Positions 15,001 through 28,499 of a DNA stretch of 64,000 nucleotides are shown piece after piece. The stretch is from contig CM059625.1 in the NCBI GenBank assembly GCA_030435675.1, positions 8,370,001 to 8,434,000 on the forward strand, read 5' to 3'. The position numbers were made by a program, and so were the translations under genes. Within the stretch, counting starts at the first letter, position 1; every line of letters starts with the position of its first letter. The stretch comes from Steinernema hermaphroditum (taxonomy: Eukaryota > Nematoda > Chromadorea > Rhabditida > Steinernematidae). Below the pieces are notes generated by a model that worked only from the letters and a program-made list of their open reading frames with translations, did no database searches and was not told the DNA's origin.

Positions 15001-18000
15001 AATAGCTGACGCTTCGGACGAAGGGTATCGAGGTTGGGGACTCGACGCATCGGAGGTAGGGCATCGAGACATATAGACAGATTCCCTGTCTGAATAGCTG
15101 ACGCTTCGGACGAAGGGTATCGAGGTTGGGGACTCGACGCTTCGAAGGTAGGGCATCGAGGTTGGGGACTCGACGCATCGGAGGTAGGGCATCGAGACAT
15201 ATAGACAGATTCCCTGTCTGAATAGCTGACGCTTCGGACGAAGGGTATCGAGGTTGGGGACTCGACGCTTCGGAGGTAGGGCATCGAGACATATAGACAG
15301 ATTCCCTGTCTGAATAGCTGACGCTTCGGACGAAGCGTATGTCGAGGTTGGGGACTCGACGCATCGGAGGTAGGGCATCGAGACATATAGACAGATTCCC
15401 TGTCTGAAGAGCTGACGCTTCGGACGAAGGGTGTCGAGGTTGGGGACTCGACGCTTCGAAGGTAGGGCATCGAGGCATATAGACAGATTCCCTGTCTGAA
15501 GAGCTACGCTTCGGAGATTTGGTTTGGGGACTCACCTTCGAGGTAGGGCATCGAGACATATAGACAGATTCCTGTCTGAATAGCTGACGCTTCGGACGAA
15601 GCGTGTCGAGGTTGGGGACTCGACGCATCGGAGGTAGGGCATCGAGACATATAGACAGATTCCCTGTCTGAATAGCTGACGCTTCGGACGAAGCGTGTCG
15701 AGGTTGGGGACTCGACGCTTCAGAAGGTAGGGCATCGAGGTTGGGGACTCGACGGATCGGAGGTAGGGCATCGAGACATATAGACAGATTCCCTGTCTGA
15801 ATAGCTGACGCTTCGGACGAAGCGTGTCGAGGTTGGGGACTCGACGCATCGGAGGTAGGGCATCGAGACATATAGACAGATTCCCTGTCTGAAGAGCTGA
15901 CGCTTCGGACGAAGGGAGGTTGGGGATTAAAAGGGATCGAGGTTGGGGACTCGACGCATCGGAGGTAGGGCATCGAGACATATAGACAGATTCCCTGTCT
16001 GAATAGCTGACGCTTCGGACGAATCGTGTCGAGGTTGGGGACTCGACGCATCGGAGGTAGGGCATCGAGACATATAGACAGATTCCCTGTCTGAATAGCT
16101 GACGCTTCGGACGAAGGGTGTCGAGGTTGGGGACTCGACGCTTCGAAGGTAGGGCATCGAGGTTGGGGGCTCGACGCATCGGAGGTAGGGCATCGAGACA
16201 TATAGACAGATTCCCTGTCTGAATAGCTGACGCTTCGGACGAAGGGTATCGAGGTTGGGGACTCGACGCTTCGAAGGTAGGGCATCGAGGTTGGGGGACT
16301 CGACGCATCGGAGGTAGGGCATCGAGACATATAGACAGATTCCCTGTCTGAATAGCTGACGCTTCGGACGAAGCGTGTCGAGGTTGGGGACTCGACGCAT
16401 CGGAGGTAGGGCATCGAGACATATAGACAGATTCCCTGTCTGAAGAGCTGACGCTTCGGACGAAGCGTATCGAGGTTGGGGACTCGACGCTTCGAAGGGA
16501 CTCGACGCATCGGAGGTAGGGCATCGAGACATATAGACAGATTCCCTGTCTGAATAGCTGACGCTTCGGACGAAGCGTGTCGAGGTTGGGGACTCGACGC
16601 ATCGAAGGTAGGGCATCGAGACATATAGACAGATTCCCTGTCTGAAGAGCTGACGCTTCGGACGAAGGGTATCGAGGTTGGGGACTCGACGTATCGGAGG
16701 TAGGGCATCGAGACATATAGACAGATTCCCTGTCTGAATAGCTGACGCTTCGGACGAAGGGTATCGAGGTTGGGGACTCGACGCTTCGAAGGTAGGGCAT
16801 CGAGACATATAGACAGATTCCTGGTCTGAAGAGCTCGACGCTTCGGACGAAGGGCATCGAGACATATAGACAGATTCCCTGTCTGAATAGCTGACGCTTC
16901 GGACGAAGGGCTCGGGGGGGACTGGACTCGACCGCATCGGAGGTAGGGCATCGAGACATATAGACAGATTCCCTGTCTGAAGAGCTGACGCTTCGGACGA
17001 AGGGTATCGAGGTTGGGGACTCGACGCTTCGGAGGTAGGGCATCGAGACATATAGACAGATTCCCTGTCTGAAGAGCTGACGCTTCGGACGAAGCGTGTC
17101 GAGGTTGGGGACTCGACGCATCGGAGGTAGGGCATCGAGACATATAGACAGATTCCCTGTCTGAATAGCTGACGCTTCGGACGAAGGGTATCGAGGTTGG
17201 GGACTCGACGCTTCGAAGGTAGGGCATCGAGGTTGGGGGCTCGACGCATCGGAGGTAGGGCATCGAGACATATAGACAGATTCCCTGTCTGAATAGCTGA
17301 CGCTTCGGACGAAGGGTATCGAGGTTGGGGACTCGACGCTTCGAAGGTAGGGCATCGAGACGGATATCGAGACATATAGACAGATTCCCTGTCTGAAGAG
17401 CTGACGCTTCGGACGAAGGGTGTCGAGGTTGGGGACTCGACGCATCGGAGGTAGGGCATCGAGACATATAGACAGATTCCCTGTCTGAATAGCTGACGCT
17501 TCGGACGAAGGGTGTCGAGGTTGGGGACTCGACGCTTCGAAGGATAGGGCATCGAGGTTGGGGACTCGACGCATCGGAGGTAGGGCATCGAGACATATAG
17601 ACAGATTCCCTGTCTGAATAGCTGACGCTTCGGACGAAGGGTATCGAGGTTGGGGACTCGACGCTTCGAAGGTAGGGCATCGAGGTTGGGGACTCGACGC
17701 ATCGGAGGTAGGGCATCGAGACATATAGACAGATTCCCTGTCTGAAGAGCTGACGCTTCGGACGAAGCGTGTCGAGGTTGGGGACTCGACGCTTCGAAGG
17801 TAGGGCATCGAGACATATAGACAGATTCCCTGTCTGAATAGCTGACGCTTCGGACGAAGGGTATCGAGGTTGGGGACTCGACGTATCGGAGGTAGGGCAT
17901 CGAGACATATAGACAGATTCCCTGTCTGAATAGCTGACGCTTCGGACGAAGGGTATCGAGGTTGGGGACTCGACGCATCGGAGGTAGGGCATCGAGACAT

Positions 18001-21000
18001 ATAGACAGATTCCCTGTCTGAATAGCTGACGCTTCGGACGAAGGGTATCGAGGTTGGGGACTCGACGCTTCGAAGGTAGGGCATCGAGGTTGGGGGCTCG
18101 ACGCATTGGAGGTAGGGCATCGAGACATATAGACAGATTCCCTGTCTGAAGAGCTGACGCTTCGGACGAAGGGTATCGAGGTTGGGGACTCGACGTATCG
18201 GAGGTAGTGTGGAGGTTGGCGACTCGAGGCATCGGAGGTAGGGCATCGAGACATATAGACAGATTCCCTGTCTGAATAGCTGACGCTTCGGACGAATCGT
18301 GTCGAGGTTGGGGACTCGACGCATCGGAGGTAGGGCATCGAGACATATAGACAGATTCCCTGTCTGAATAGCTGACGCTTCGGACGAAGCGTGTCGAGGT
18401 TGGGGACTCGACGCATCGGAGGTAGGGCATCGAGACATATAGACAGATTCCCTGTCTGAAGAGCTGACGCTTCGGACGAAGGGTATCGAGGTTGGGCGAC
18501 TCGACGCTGACGCATCGGAGGTAGGGCATCGAGACATATAGACAGATTCCCTGTCTGAATAGCTGACGCTTCGGACGAAGGGCGAGGTGTCGGAGGTTGG
18601 GGACTCGACGCATCGGAGGTAGGGCATCGAGACATATAGACAGATTCCCTGTCTGAAGAGCTGACGCTTCGGACGAAGGGTGTCGAGGTTGGGGACTCGA
18701 CGCTTCGAAAGTAGGGCATCGAGGTTGGGGACTCGACGTATCGGAGGTAGGGCATCGAGACATATAGACAGATTCCCTGTCTGAATAGCTGACGCTTCGG
18801 ACGAAGGGTATCGAGGTTGGGGACTCGACGCTTCGAAGGTAGGGCATCGAGGTTGGGGAGCTCGACGCATCGGAGGTAGGGCATCGAGACATATAGACAG
18901 ATTCCCTGTCTGAATAGCTGACGCTTCGGACGAAGGGTATCGAGGTTGGGGACTCGACGGCATCGGAGGTAGGGCATCGAGACATATAGACAGATTCCCT
19001 GTCTGAATAGCTGACGCTTCGGACGAAGCGTGTCGAGGTTGGGGACTCGACGCATCGGAGGTAGGGCATCGAGACATATAGACAGATTCCCTGTCTGAAG
19101 AGCTGACGCTTCGGACGAAGGGTATCGAGGTTGGGGACTCGACGCTTCGAAGGTAGGGCATCGAGGTTGGGGGCTCGACGCATCGGAGGTAGGGCATCGA
19201 GACATATAGACAGATTCCCTGTCTGAATAGCTGACGCTTCGGACGAAGGGTATCGAGGTTGGGGACTCGACGCTTCGAAGGTAGGGCATCGAGACATATA
19301 GACAGATTCCCTGTCTGAAGAGCTGACGCTTCGGACGAAGCGTATCGAGGTTGGGGACTCGACGCATCGGAGGTAGGGCATCGAGACATATAGACAGATT
19401 CCCTGTCTGAAGAGCTGACGCTTCGGACGAAGGGTATCGAGGTTGGGGACTCGACGTATCGGAGGTAGGGCATCGAGACATATAGACAGATTCCCTGTCT
19501 GAAGAGCTGACGCTTCGGACGAAGCGTCGTCGAGGTTGGGGACTCGACGCATCGGAGGTAGGGCATCGAGACATATAGACAGATTCCCTGTCTGAATAGC
19601 TGACGCTTCGGACGAAGGGTATCGAGGTTGGGGACTCGACGCTTCGAAGGTAGGGCATCGAGGTTGGGGACTCGACGCATCGGAGGTAGGGCATCGAGAC
19701 ATATAGACAGATTCCCTGTCTGAATAGCTGACGCTTCGGACGAATCGTGTCGAGGTTGGGGACTCGACGCATCGGAGGTAGGGCATCGAGACATATAGAC
19801 AGATTCCCTGTCTGAATAGCTGACGCTTCGGACGAAGCGTGTCGAGGTTGGGGACTCGACGCTTCGAAGAGGTAGGGCATCGAGACATATGAGACATATA
19901 GACAGATTCCCTGTCTGAAGAGCTGACGCTTCGGACGAAGGGTATCGAGGTTGGGGACTCGACGCTTCGGAGGTAGGGCATCGAGACATATAGACAGATT
20001 CCCTGTCTGAATAGCTGACGCTTCGGACGAAGGGTATCGAGGTTGGGGACTCGACGCTTCGAAGGTAGGGCATCGAGGTTGGGGGCTCGACGCATCGGAG
20101 GTAGGGCATCGAGACATATAGACAGATTCCCTGTCTGAAGAGCTGACGCTTCGGACGAAGCGTGTCGAGGTTGGCGACTCGACGCATCGGAGGTAGGGCA
20201 TCGAGACATATAGACAGATTCCCTGTCTGAAGAGCTGACGCTTCGGACGAAGGGTATCGAGGTTGGGGACTCGACGCATCGGAGGTAGGGCATCGAGACA
20301 TATAGACAGATTCCCTGTCTGAATAGCTGACGCTTCGGACGAAGGGTGTCGAGGTTGGGGACTCGACGCATCGGAGGTAGGGCATCGAGACATATAGACA
20401 GATTCCCTGTCTGAAGAGCTGACGCTTCGGACGAAGGGTATCGAGGTTGGGGACTCGACGCTTCGAAGGTAGGGCATCGAGGTTGGGGACTCGACGCATC
20501 GGAGGTAGGGCATCGAGACATATAGACAGATTCCCTGTCTGAATAGCTGACGCTTCGGACGAAGCGTGTCGAGGTTGGGGACTCGACGCTTCGAAGGTGA
20601 GGTTGGGGCGAGACGGGGGGGGCATCGAGACATATAGACAGATTCCCTGTCTGAAGAGCTGACGCTTCGGACGAAGGGTGTCGAGGTTGGGGACTCGACG
20701 CTTCGAAGGTAGGGCATCGAGGTTGGGGACTCGACGCATCGGAGGTAGGGCATCGAGACATATAGACAGATTCCCTGTCTGAATAGCTGACGCTTCGGAC
20801 GAAGCGTGTCGAGGTTGGGGGCTCGACGCATCGGAGGTAGGGCATCGAGACATATAGACAGATTCCCTGTCTGAAGAGCTGACGCTTCGGACGAAGGCGA
20901 GGTTGGGGCGGTGGGCATCGAGGTTGGGGACTCGACGCATCGGAGGTAGGGCATCGAGACATATAGACAGATTCCCTGTCTGAATAGCTGACGCTTCGGA

Positions 21001-24000
21001 CGAAGGGTATCGAGGTTGGGGACTCGACGTATCGGAGGTAGGGCATCGAGACATATAGACAGATTCCCTGTCTGAAGAGCTGACGCTTCGGACGAAGGGT
21101 ATCGAGGTTGGGGACTCGACGCTTCGAAGGTAGGGCATCGAGGTTGGGGACTCGACGCATCGGAGGTAGGGCATCGAGACATATAGACAGATTCCCTGTC
21201 TGAAGAGCTGACGCTTCGGACGAAGGGTGTCGAGGTTGGGGACTCGAGGCATCGGAGGTAGGGCATCGAGACATATAGACAGATTCCCTGTCTGAAGAGC
21301 TGACGCTTCGGACGAAGGGTATCGAGGTTGGGGACTCGACGCTTCGAAAGTAGGGCATCGAGGTTGGGGACTCGACGCATCGGAGGTAGGGCATCGAGAC
21401 ATATAGACAGATTCCCTGTCTGAAGAGCTGACGCTTCGGACGAAGGGTCGATCGAGGGTCGGGGACTCGAGCAGACTTCCGCGAAGAGCTGACCTTCGGA
21501 CGAAGCGAGGTTGGGGACTCGACGCATCGGAGGTAGGGCATCGAGACATATAGACAGATTCCCTGTCTGAAGAGCTGACGCTTCGGACGAAGGGTATCGA
21601 GGTTGGGGACTCGACGCTTCGGAGGTAGGGCATCGAGACATATAGACAGATTCCCTGTCTGAATAGCTGACGCTTCGGACGAAGCGTATCGAGGTTGGGG
21701 ACTCGACGCATCGGAGGTAGGGCATCGAGACATATAGACAGATTCCCTGTCTGAAGAGCTGACGCTTCGGACGAAGGGTATCGAGGTTGGGGACTCGACG
21801 CATCGAAGGGGCATCGAGGTGGGGGCCACGCTTCGGAGGAGGGCATCGAGACATATAGACAGATTCCCTGTCTGAAGAGCTGACGCTTCGGACGAAGGGT
21901 ATCGAGGTTGGGGACTCGACGCTTCGAAGGTAGGGCATCGAGACATATAGACAGATTCCATGTAGGGCATCGAGACATATAGACAGATTCCCTGTCTGAA
22001 GAGCTGACGCTTCGGACGAAGGGCATCGAGGTTGGGGACTCGACGCTTCGAAGGTAGGGCATCGAGGTTGGGGACTCGACGCATCGGAGGTAGGGCATCG
22101 AGACATATAGACAGATTCCCTGTCTGAATAGCTGACGCTTCGGACGAAGCGTGTCGAGGTTGGGGACTCGAGGCATCGGAGGTAGGGCATCGAGACATAT
22201 AGACAGATTCCCTGTCTGAAGAGCTGACGCTTCGGACGAAGGGTATCGAGGTTGGGGACTCGACGCTTCGAAGGTAGGGCATCGAGGTTGGGGACTCGAC
22301 GCATCGGAGGTAGGGCATCGAGACATATAGACAGATTCCCTGTCTGAATAGCTGACGCTTCGGACGAAGGGTATCGAGGTTGGGGACTCGACGCTTCGGA
22401 GGTAGGGCATCGAGACAATATAGACAGATTCCCTGTCTGAAGAGCTGACGCTTCGGACGAAGCGTGTCGAGGTTGGGGACTCGACGCATCGGAGGTAGGG
22501 CATCGAGACATATAGACAGATTCCCTGTCTGAAGAGCTGACGCTTCGGACGAAGGGTATCGAGGTTGGGGACTCGACGCATCGGAGGTAGGGCATCGAGA
22601 CATATAGACAGATTCCCTGTCTGAAGAGCTGACGCTTCGGACGAAGGGGTTGGGGCTCGCCTTCGAAGGTAGGGCATCGAGGTTGGGGGACTCGACGCAT
22701 CGGAGGTAGGGCATCGAGACATATAGACAGATTCCCTGTCTGAAGAGCTGACGCTTCGGACGAAGCGTGTCGAGGTTGGGGACTCGACGCATCGGAGGTA
22801 GGGCATCGAGACATATAGACAGATTCCCTGTCTGAAGAGCTGACGCTTCGGACGAAGGGTATCGAGGTTGGGGACTCGACGCTTCGAAGGTAGGGCATCG
22901 AGACATATAGACAGATTCCCTGTCTGAAGAGCTGACGCTTCGGACGAAGCGTGATCGAGGTTGGGGACTCGACGCATCGGAGGTAGGGCATCGAGACATA
23001 TAGACAGATTCCCTGTCTGAATAGCTGACGCTTCGGACGAAGCGTGTCGAGAGTTGGGGAGGGCGACTCGACGCATCGGAGGTAGGGCATCGAGACATAT
23101 AGACAGATTCCCTGTCTGAAGAGCTGACGCTTCGGACGAAGGGTATCGAGGTTGGGGACTCGACGCTTCGAAGGTAGGGCATCGAGGTTGGGGACTCGAC
23201 GCATCGGAGGTAGGGCATCGAGACATATAGACAGATTCCCTGTCTGAAGAGCTGACGCTTCGGACGAAGGGTATCGAGGTTGGGGACTCGACGCTTCGAA
23301 GGTAGGGCATCGAGACATATAGACAGATTCCCTGTCTGAAGAGCTGACGCTTCGGACGGAAGGGTATCGAGGTTGGGGACTCGACGCATCGGAGGTAGGG
23401 CATCGAGACATATAGACAGATTCCCTGTCTGAAGAGCTGACGCTTCGGACGAAGGGTATCGAGGTTGGGGACTCGACGCTTCGTAGGTAGGGCATCGAGA
23501 CATATAGACAGATTCCCTGTCTGAAGAGCTGACGCTTCGGACGAAGGGTATCGAGGTTGGGGACTCGACGCTTCGAAAGTAGGGCATCGAGGTTGGGGAC
23601 TCGACGCATCGGAGGTAGGGCATCGAGACATATAGACAGATTCCCTGTCTGAAGAGCTGACGCTTCGGACGAAGGGTGTCGAGGTTGGGGACTCGACGCT
23701 TCGAAGGTAGGGCATCGAGACATATAGACAGAGGTCGAAGTAGGGCATCGAGACATATAGACAGATTCCCTGTCTGAAGAGCTGACGCTTCGGACGAAGG
23801 GTATCGAGGTTGGGGACTCGACGCTTCGAAGGTAGGGCATCGAGGTTGGGGGCTCGACGCATCGGAGGTAGGGCATCGAGACATATAGACAGATTCCCTG
23901 TCTGAAGAGCTGACGCTTCGGACGAAGGGTGTCGAGGTTGGGGACTCGACGCTTCGAAGGTAGGGCATCGAGGTTGGGGACTCGACGCATCGGAGGTAGG

Positions 24001-27000
24001 GCATCGAGACATATAGACAGATTCCCTGTCTGAATAGCTGACGCTTCGGACGAAGGGTATCGAGGTTGGGGACTCGACGCTTCGGAGGTAGGGCATCGAG
24101 ACATATAGACAGATTCCCTGTCTGAAGAGCTGACGCTTCGGACGAAGCGTGTCGAGGTTGGGGACTCGACGCATCGGAGGTAGGGCATCGAGACATATAG
24201 ACAGATTCCCTGTCTGAAGAGCTGACGCTTCGGACGAAGGGTATCGAGGTTGGGGACTCGACGCTTCGGAGGTAGGGCATCGAGGGACTGACATATAGAC
24301 GTAGGCACGAGACATATAGACAGATTCCCTGTCTGAAGAGCTGACGCTTCGGACGAAGGGTATCGAGGTTGGGGACTCGACGCATCGGAGGTAGGGCATC
24401 GAGACATATAGACAGATTCCCTGTCTGAAGAGCTGACGCTTCGGACGAAGTGTGGGGCTCGAAGTAGGGCATCGAGGTTGGGGACTCGACGCATCGGAGG
24501 TAGGGCATCGAGACATATAGACAGATTCCCTGTCTGAAGAGCTGACGCTTCGGACGAAGGGTGTCGAGGTTGGGGACTCGACGCATCGGAGGTAGGGCAT
24601 CGAGACATATAGACAGATTCCCTGTCTGAAGAGCTGACGCTTCGGACGAAGCGTGTCGAGGTTGGGGACTCGAGGCATCGGAGGTAGGGCATCGAGACAT
24701 ATAGACAGATTCCCTGTCTGAAGAGCTGACGCTTCGGACGAAGGGTATCGAGGTTGGGGACTCGACGCTTCGAAGGTAGTGTGGAGGTTGGCGACTCGAG
24801 GCATCGGAGGTAGGGCATCGAGACATATAGACAGATTCCCTGTCTGAATAGCTGACGCTTCGGACGAATCGTGTCGAGGTTGGGGACTCGACGCATCGGA
24901 GGTAGGGCATCGAGACATATAGACAGATTCCCTGTCTGAAGAGCTGACGCTTCGGACGAAGGGTATCGAGGTTGGGGACTCGACGCTTCGAAGGTAGGGC
25001 ATCGAGACATATAGACAGATTCCCTGTCTGAAGAGCTGACGCTTCGGACGAAGCGTGTCGAGGTTGGGGACTCGACGCTTCGAAGGGGCATCGGAGGTAG
25101 GGCATCGAGACATATAGACAGATTCCCTGTCTGAAGAGCTGACGCTTCGGACGAAGGGTATCGAGGTTGGGGACTCGACGCTTCGAAAGTAGGGCATCGA
25201 GGTTGGGGACTCGACGCATCGGAGGTAGGGCATCGAGACATATAGACAGATTCCCTGTCTGAATAGCTGACGCTTCGGACGAAGGGTGTCGAGGTTGGGG
25301 ACTCGACGCATCGGAGGTAGGGCATCGAGACATATAGACAGATTCCCTGTCTGAAGAGCTGACGCTTCGGACGAAGGGTATCGAGGTTGGGGACTCGACG
25401 CTTCGAAGGTAGGGCATCGAGGTTGGGGACTCGACGCATCGGAGGTAGGGCATCGAGACATATAGACAGATTCCCTGTCTGAAGAGCTGACGCTTCGGAC
25501 GAAGCGTATCGAGGTTGGGGACTCGACGCATCGGAGGTAGGGCATCGAGACATATAGACAGATTCCCTGTCTGAAGAGCTGACGCTTCGGACGAAGGGTG
25601 TCGAGGTTGGGGACTCGACGCTTCATCGGAGGTAGGGCATCGAGACATATAGACAGATTCCCTGTCTGAAGAGCTGACGCTTCGGACGAAGGGTATCGAG
25701 GTTGGGGACTCGACGCTTCGAAAGGTAGGGCATCGAGGTTGGGGACTCGACGCATCGGAGGTAGGGCATCGAGACATATAGACAGATTCCCTGTCTGAAT
25801 AGCTGACGCTTCGGACGAAGGGTATCGAGGTTGGGGACTCGACGCATCGGAGGTAGGGCATCGAGACATATAGACAGATTCCCTGTCTGAAGAGCTGACG
25901 CTTCGGACGAAGGGTATCGAGGTTGGGGACTCGACGCTTCGAGAGGTAGGGCATCGAGACATATAGACAGATTCCCTGTCTGAAGAGCTGACGCTTCGGA
26001 CGAAGCGTGTCGAGGTTGGGGACTCGACGCATCGGAGGTAGGGCATCGAGACATATAGACAGATTCCCTGTCTGAAGAGCTGACGCTTCGGACGAAGGGT
26101 ATCGAGGTTGGGGACTCGACGCTTCGGAGGTAGGGCATCGAGAGCTCGACATATCGGAGGAGGGCACGAGACAATGATTCCCTGTCTGAAGAGCTGACGC
26201 TTCGGACGAAGGGCATCGAGGTTGGGGACTCGACGCTTCGGAGGTAGGGCATCGAGACATATAGACAGATTCCCTGTCTGAAGAGCTGACGCTTCGGACG
26301 AAGGGTATCGAGGTTGGGGACTCGACGCTTCGAAGGTAGGGCATCGAGACATATAGACAGATTCCCTGTCTGAAGAGCTGACGCTTCGGACGAAGGGTAT
26401 CGAGGTTGGGGACTCGACGCTTCGAAGGTAGGGCATCGAGGTTGGGGACTCGACGCATCGGAGGTAGGGCATCGAGACATATAGACAGATTCCCTGTCTG
26501 AATAGCTGACGCTTCGGACGAAGGGTATCGAGGTTGGGGACTCGACGCTTCGGAGGTAGGGCATCGAGACATATAGACAGATTCCCTGTCTGAAGAGCTG
26601 ACGCTTCGGACGAAGCGTGTCGAGGTTGGGGACTCGACGTATCGGAGGTAGGGCATCGAGACATATAGACAGATTCCCTGTCTGAAGAGCTGACGCTTCG
26701 GACGAAGGGACGAGGTTGGGGACCGGTCGGTAGGGCATCGAGGTTGGGGACTCGACGCTTCGGAGGTAGGGCATCGAGACATATAGACAGATTCCCTGTC
26801 TGAAGAGCTGACGCTTCGGACGAAGGGTATCGAGGTTGGGGACTCGACGTATCGGAGGTAGGGCATCGAGACATATAGACAGATTCCCTGTCTGAAGAGC
26901 TGACGCTTCGGACGAAGGGTATCGAGGTTGGGGACTCGACGCTTCGGAGGTAGGGCATCGAGACATATAGACAGATTCCCTGTCTGAAGAGCTGACGCTT

Positions 27001-28499
27001 CGGACGAAGGGTGTCGAGGTTGGGGACTCGAGTCGTCCTTGGAGGTAGGGCATCGAGACATATAGACAGATTCCCTGTCTGAAGAGCTGACGCTTCGGAC
27101 GAAGGGTATCGAGGTTGGGGACTCGACGCTTCGAAGGTAGGGCATCGAGGTTGGGGGCTCGACGCATCGGAGGTAGGGCATCGAGACATATAGACAGATT
27201 CCCTGTCTGAAGAGCTGACGCTTCGGACGAAGGGTATCGAGGTTGGGGACTCGACTCTTCGGAGGTAGGGCATCGAGACATATAGACAGATTCCTGTCTG
27301 AAGAGCTGACGCTTCGGACGAAGGGTATCGAGGTTGGGGACTCGACGCATCGGAGGTAGGGCATCGAGACATATAGACAGATTCCCTGTCTGAAGAGCTG
27401 ACGCTTCGGACGAAGGTGTCGAGGTTGGGGACTCGACGCATCGGAGGTAGGGCATCGAGACATATAGACAGATTCCCTGTCTGAAGAGCTGACGCTTCGG
27501 ACGAAGGGTATCGAGGTTGGGGACTCGACGCTTCGTAGGTAGGGCATCGAGACATATAGACAGATTCCCTGTCTGAAGAGCTGACGCTTCGGACGAAGGG
27601 TATCGAGGTTGGGGACTCGACGCTTCGAGAGGTAGGCATCGAGACATATAGACAGATTCCCTGTCTGAAGAGCTGACGCTTCGGACGAAGGGTATCGAGG
27701 TTGGGGACTCGACGCATCGGAGGTAGGGCATCGAGACATATAGACAGATTCCCTGTCTGAAGAGCTGACGCTTCGGACGAAGGGTGTCGACCGACGCTTC
27801 GAAGGTAGGGCCTCGAGGTTGGGGACTCGACGCATCGGAGGTAGGGCATCGAGACATATAGACAGATTCCCTGTCTGAAGAGCTGACGCTTCGGACGAAG
27901 GGTATCGAGGTTGGGGACTCGACGCATCGGAGGTAGGGCATCGAGACATATAGACAGATTCCCTGTCTGAAGAGCTGACGCTTCGGACGAAGGGTATCGA
28001 GGTTGGGGACTCGACGCTTCGAAGGTAGGGCATCGAGGTTGGGGGACTCGACGCATCGGAGGTGAGGGCATCGAGACATATAGACAGATTCCCTGTCTGA
28101 AGAGCTGACGCTTCGGACGAAGGGTATCGAGGTTGGGGACTCGAGGCATCGGAGGTAGGGCATCGAGACATATAGACAGATTCCCTGTCTGAAGAGCTGA
28201 CGCTTCGGACGAAGCGGGTGTCGAGGTTGGCGACTCGACGCATCGGAGGTAGGGCATCGAGACATATAGACAGATTCCCTGTCTGAAGAGCTGACGCTTC
28301 GGACGAAGCGTATCGAGGTTGGGGACTCGACGCATCGGAGGTAGGGCATCGAGACATATAGACAGATTCCCTGTCTGAAGAGCTGACGCTTCGGACGAAG
28401 GGTATCGAGGTTGGGGACTCGACGCTTCGGAGGTAGTGTGGAGGTTGGCGACTCGAGGCATCGGAGGTAGGGCATCGAGACATATAGACAGATTCCCTG

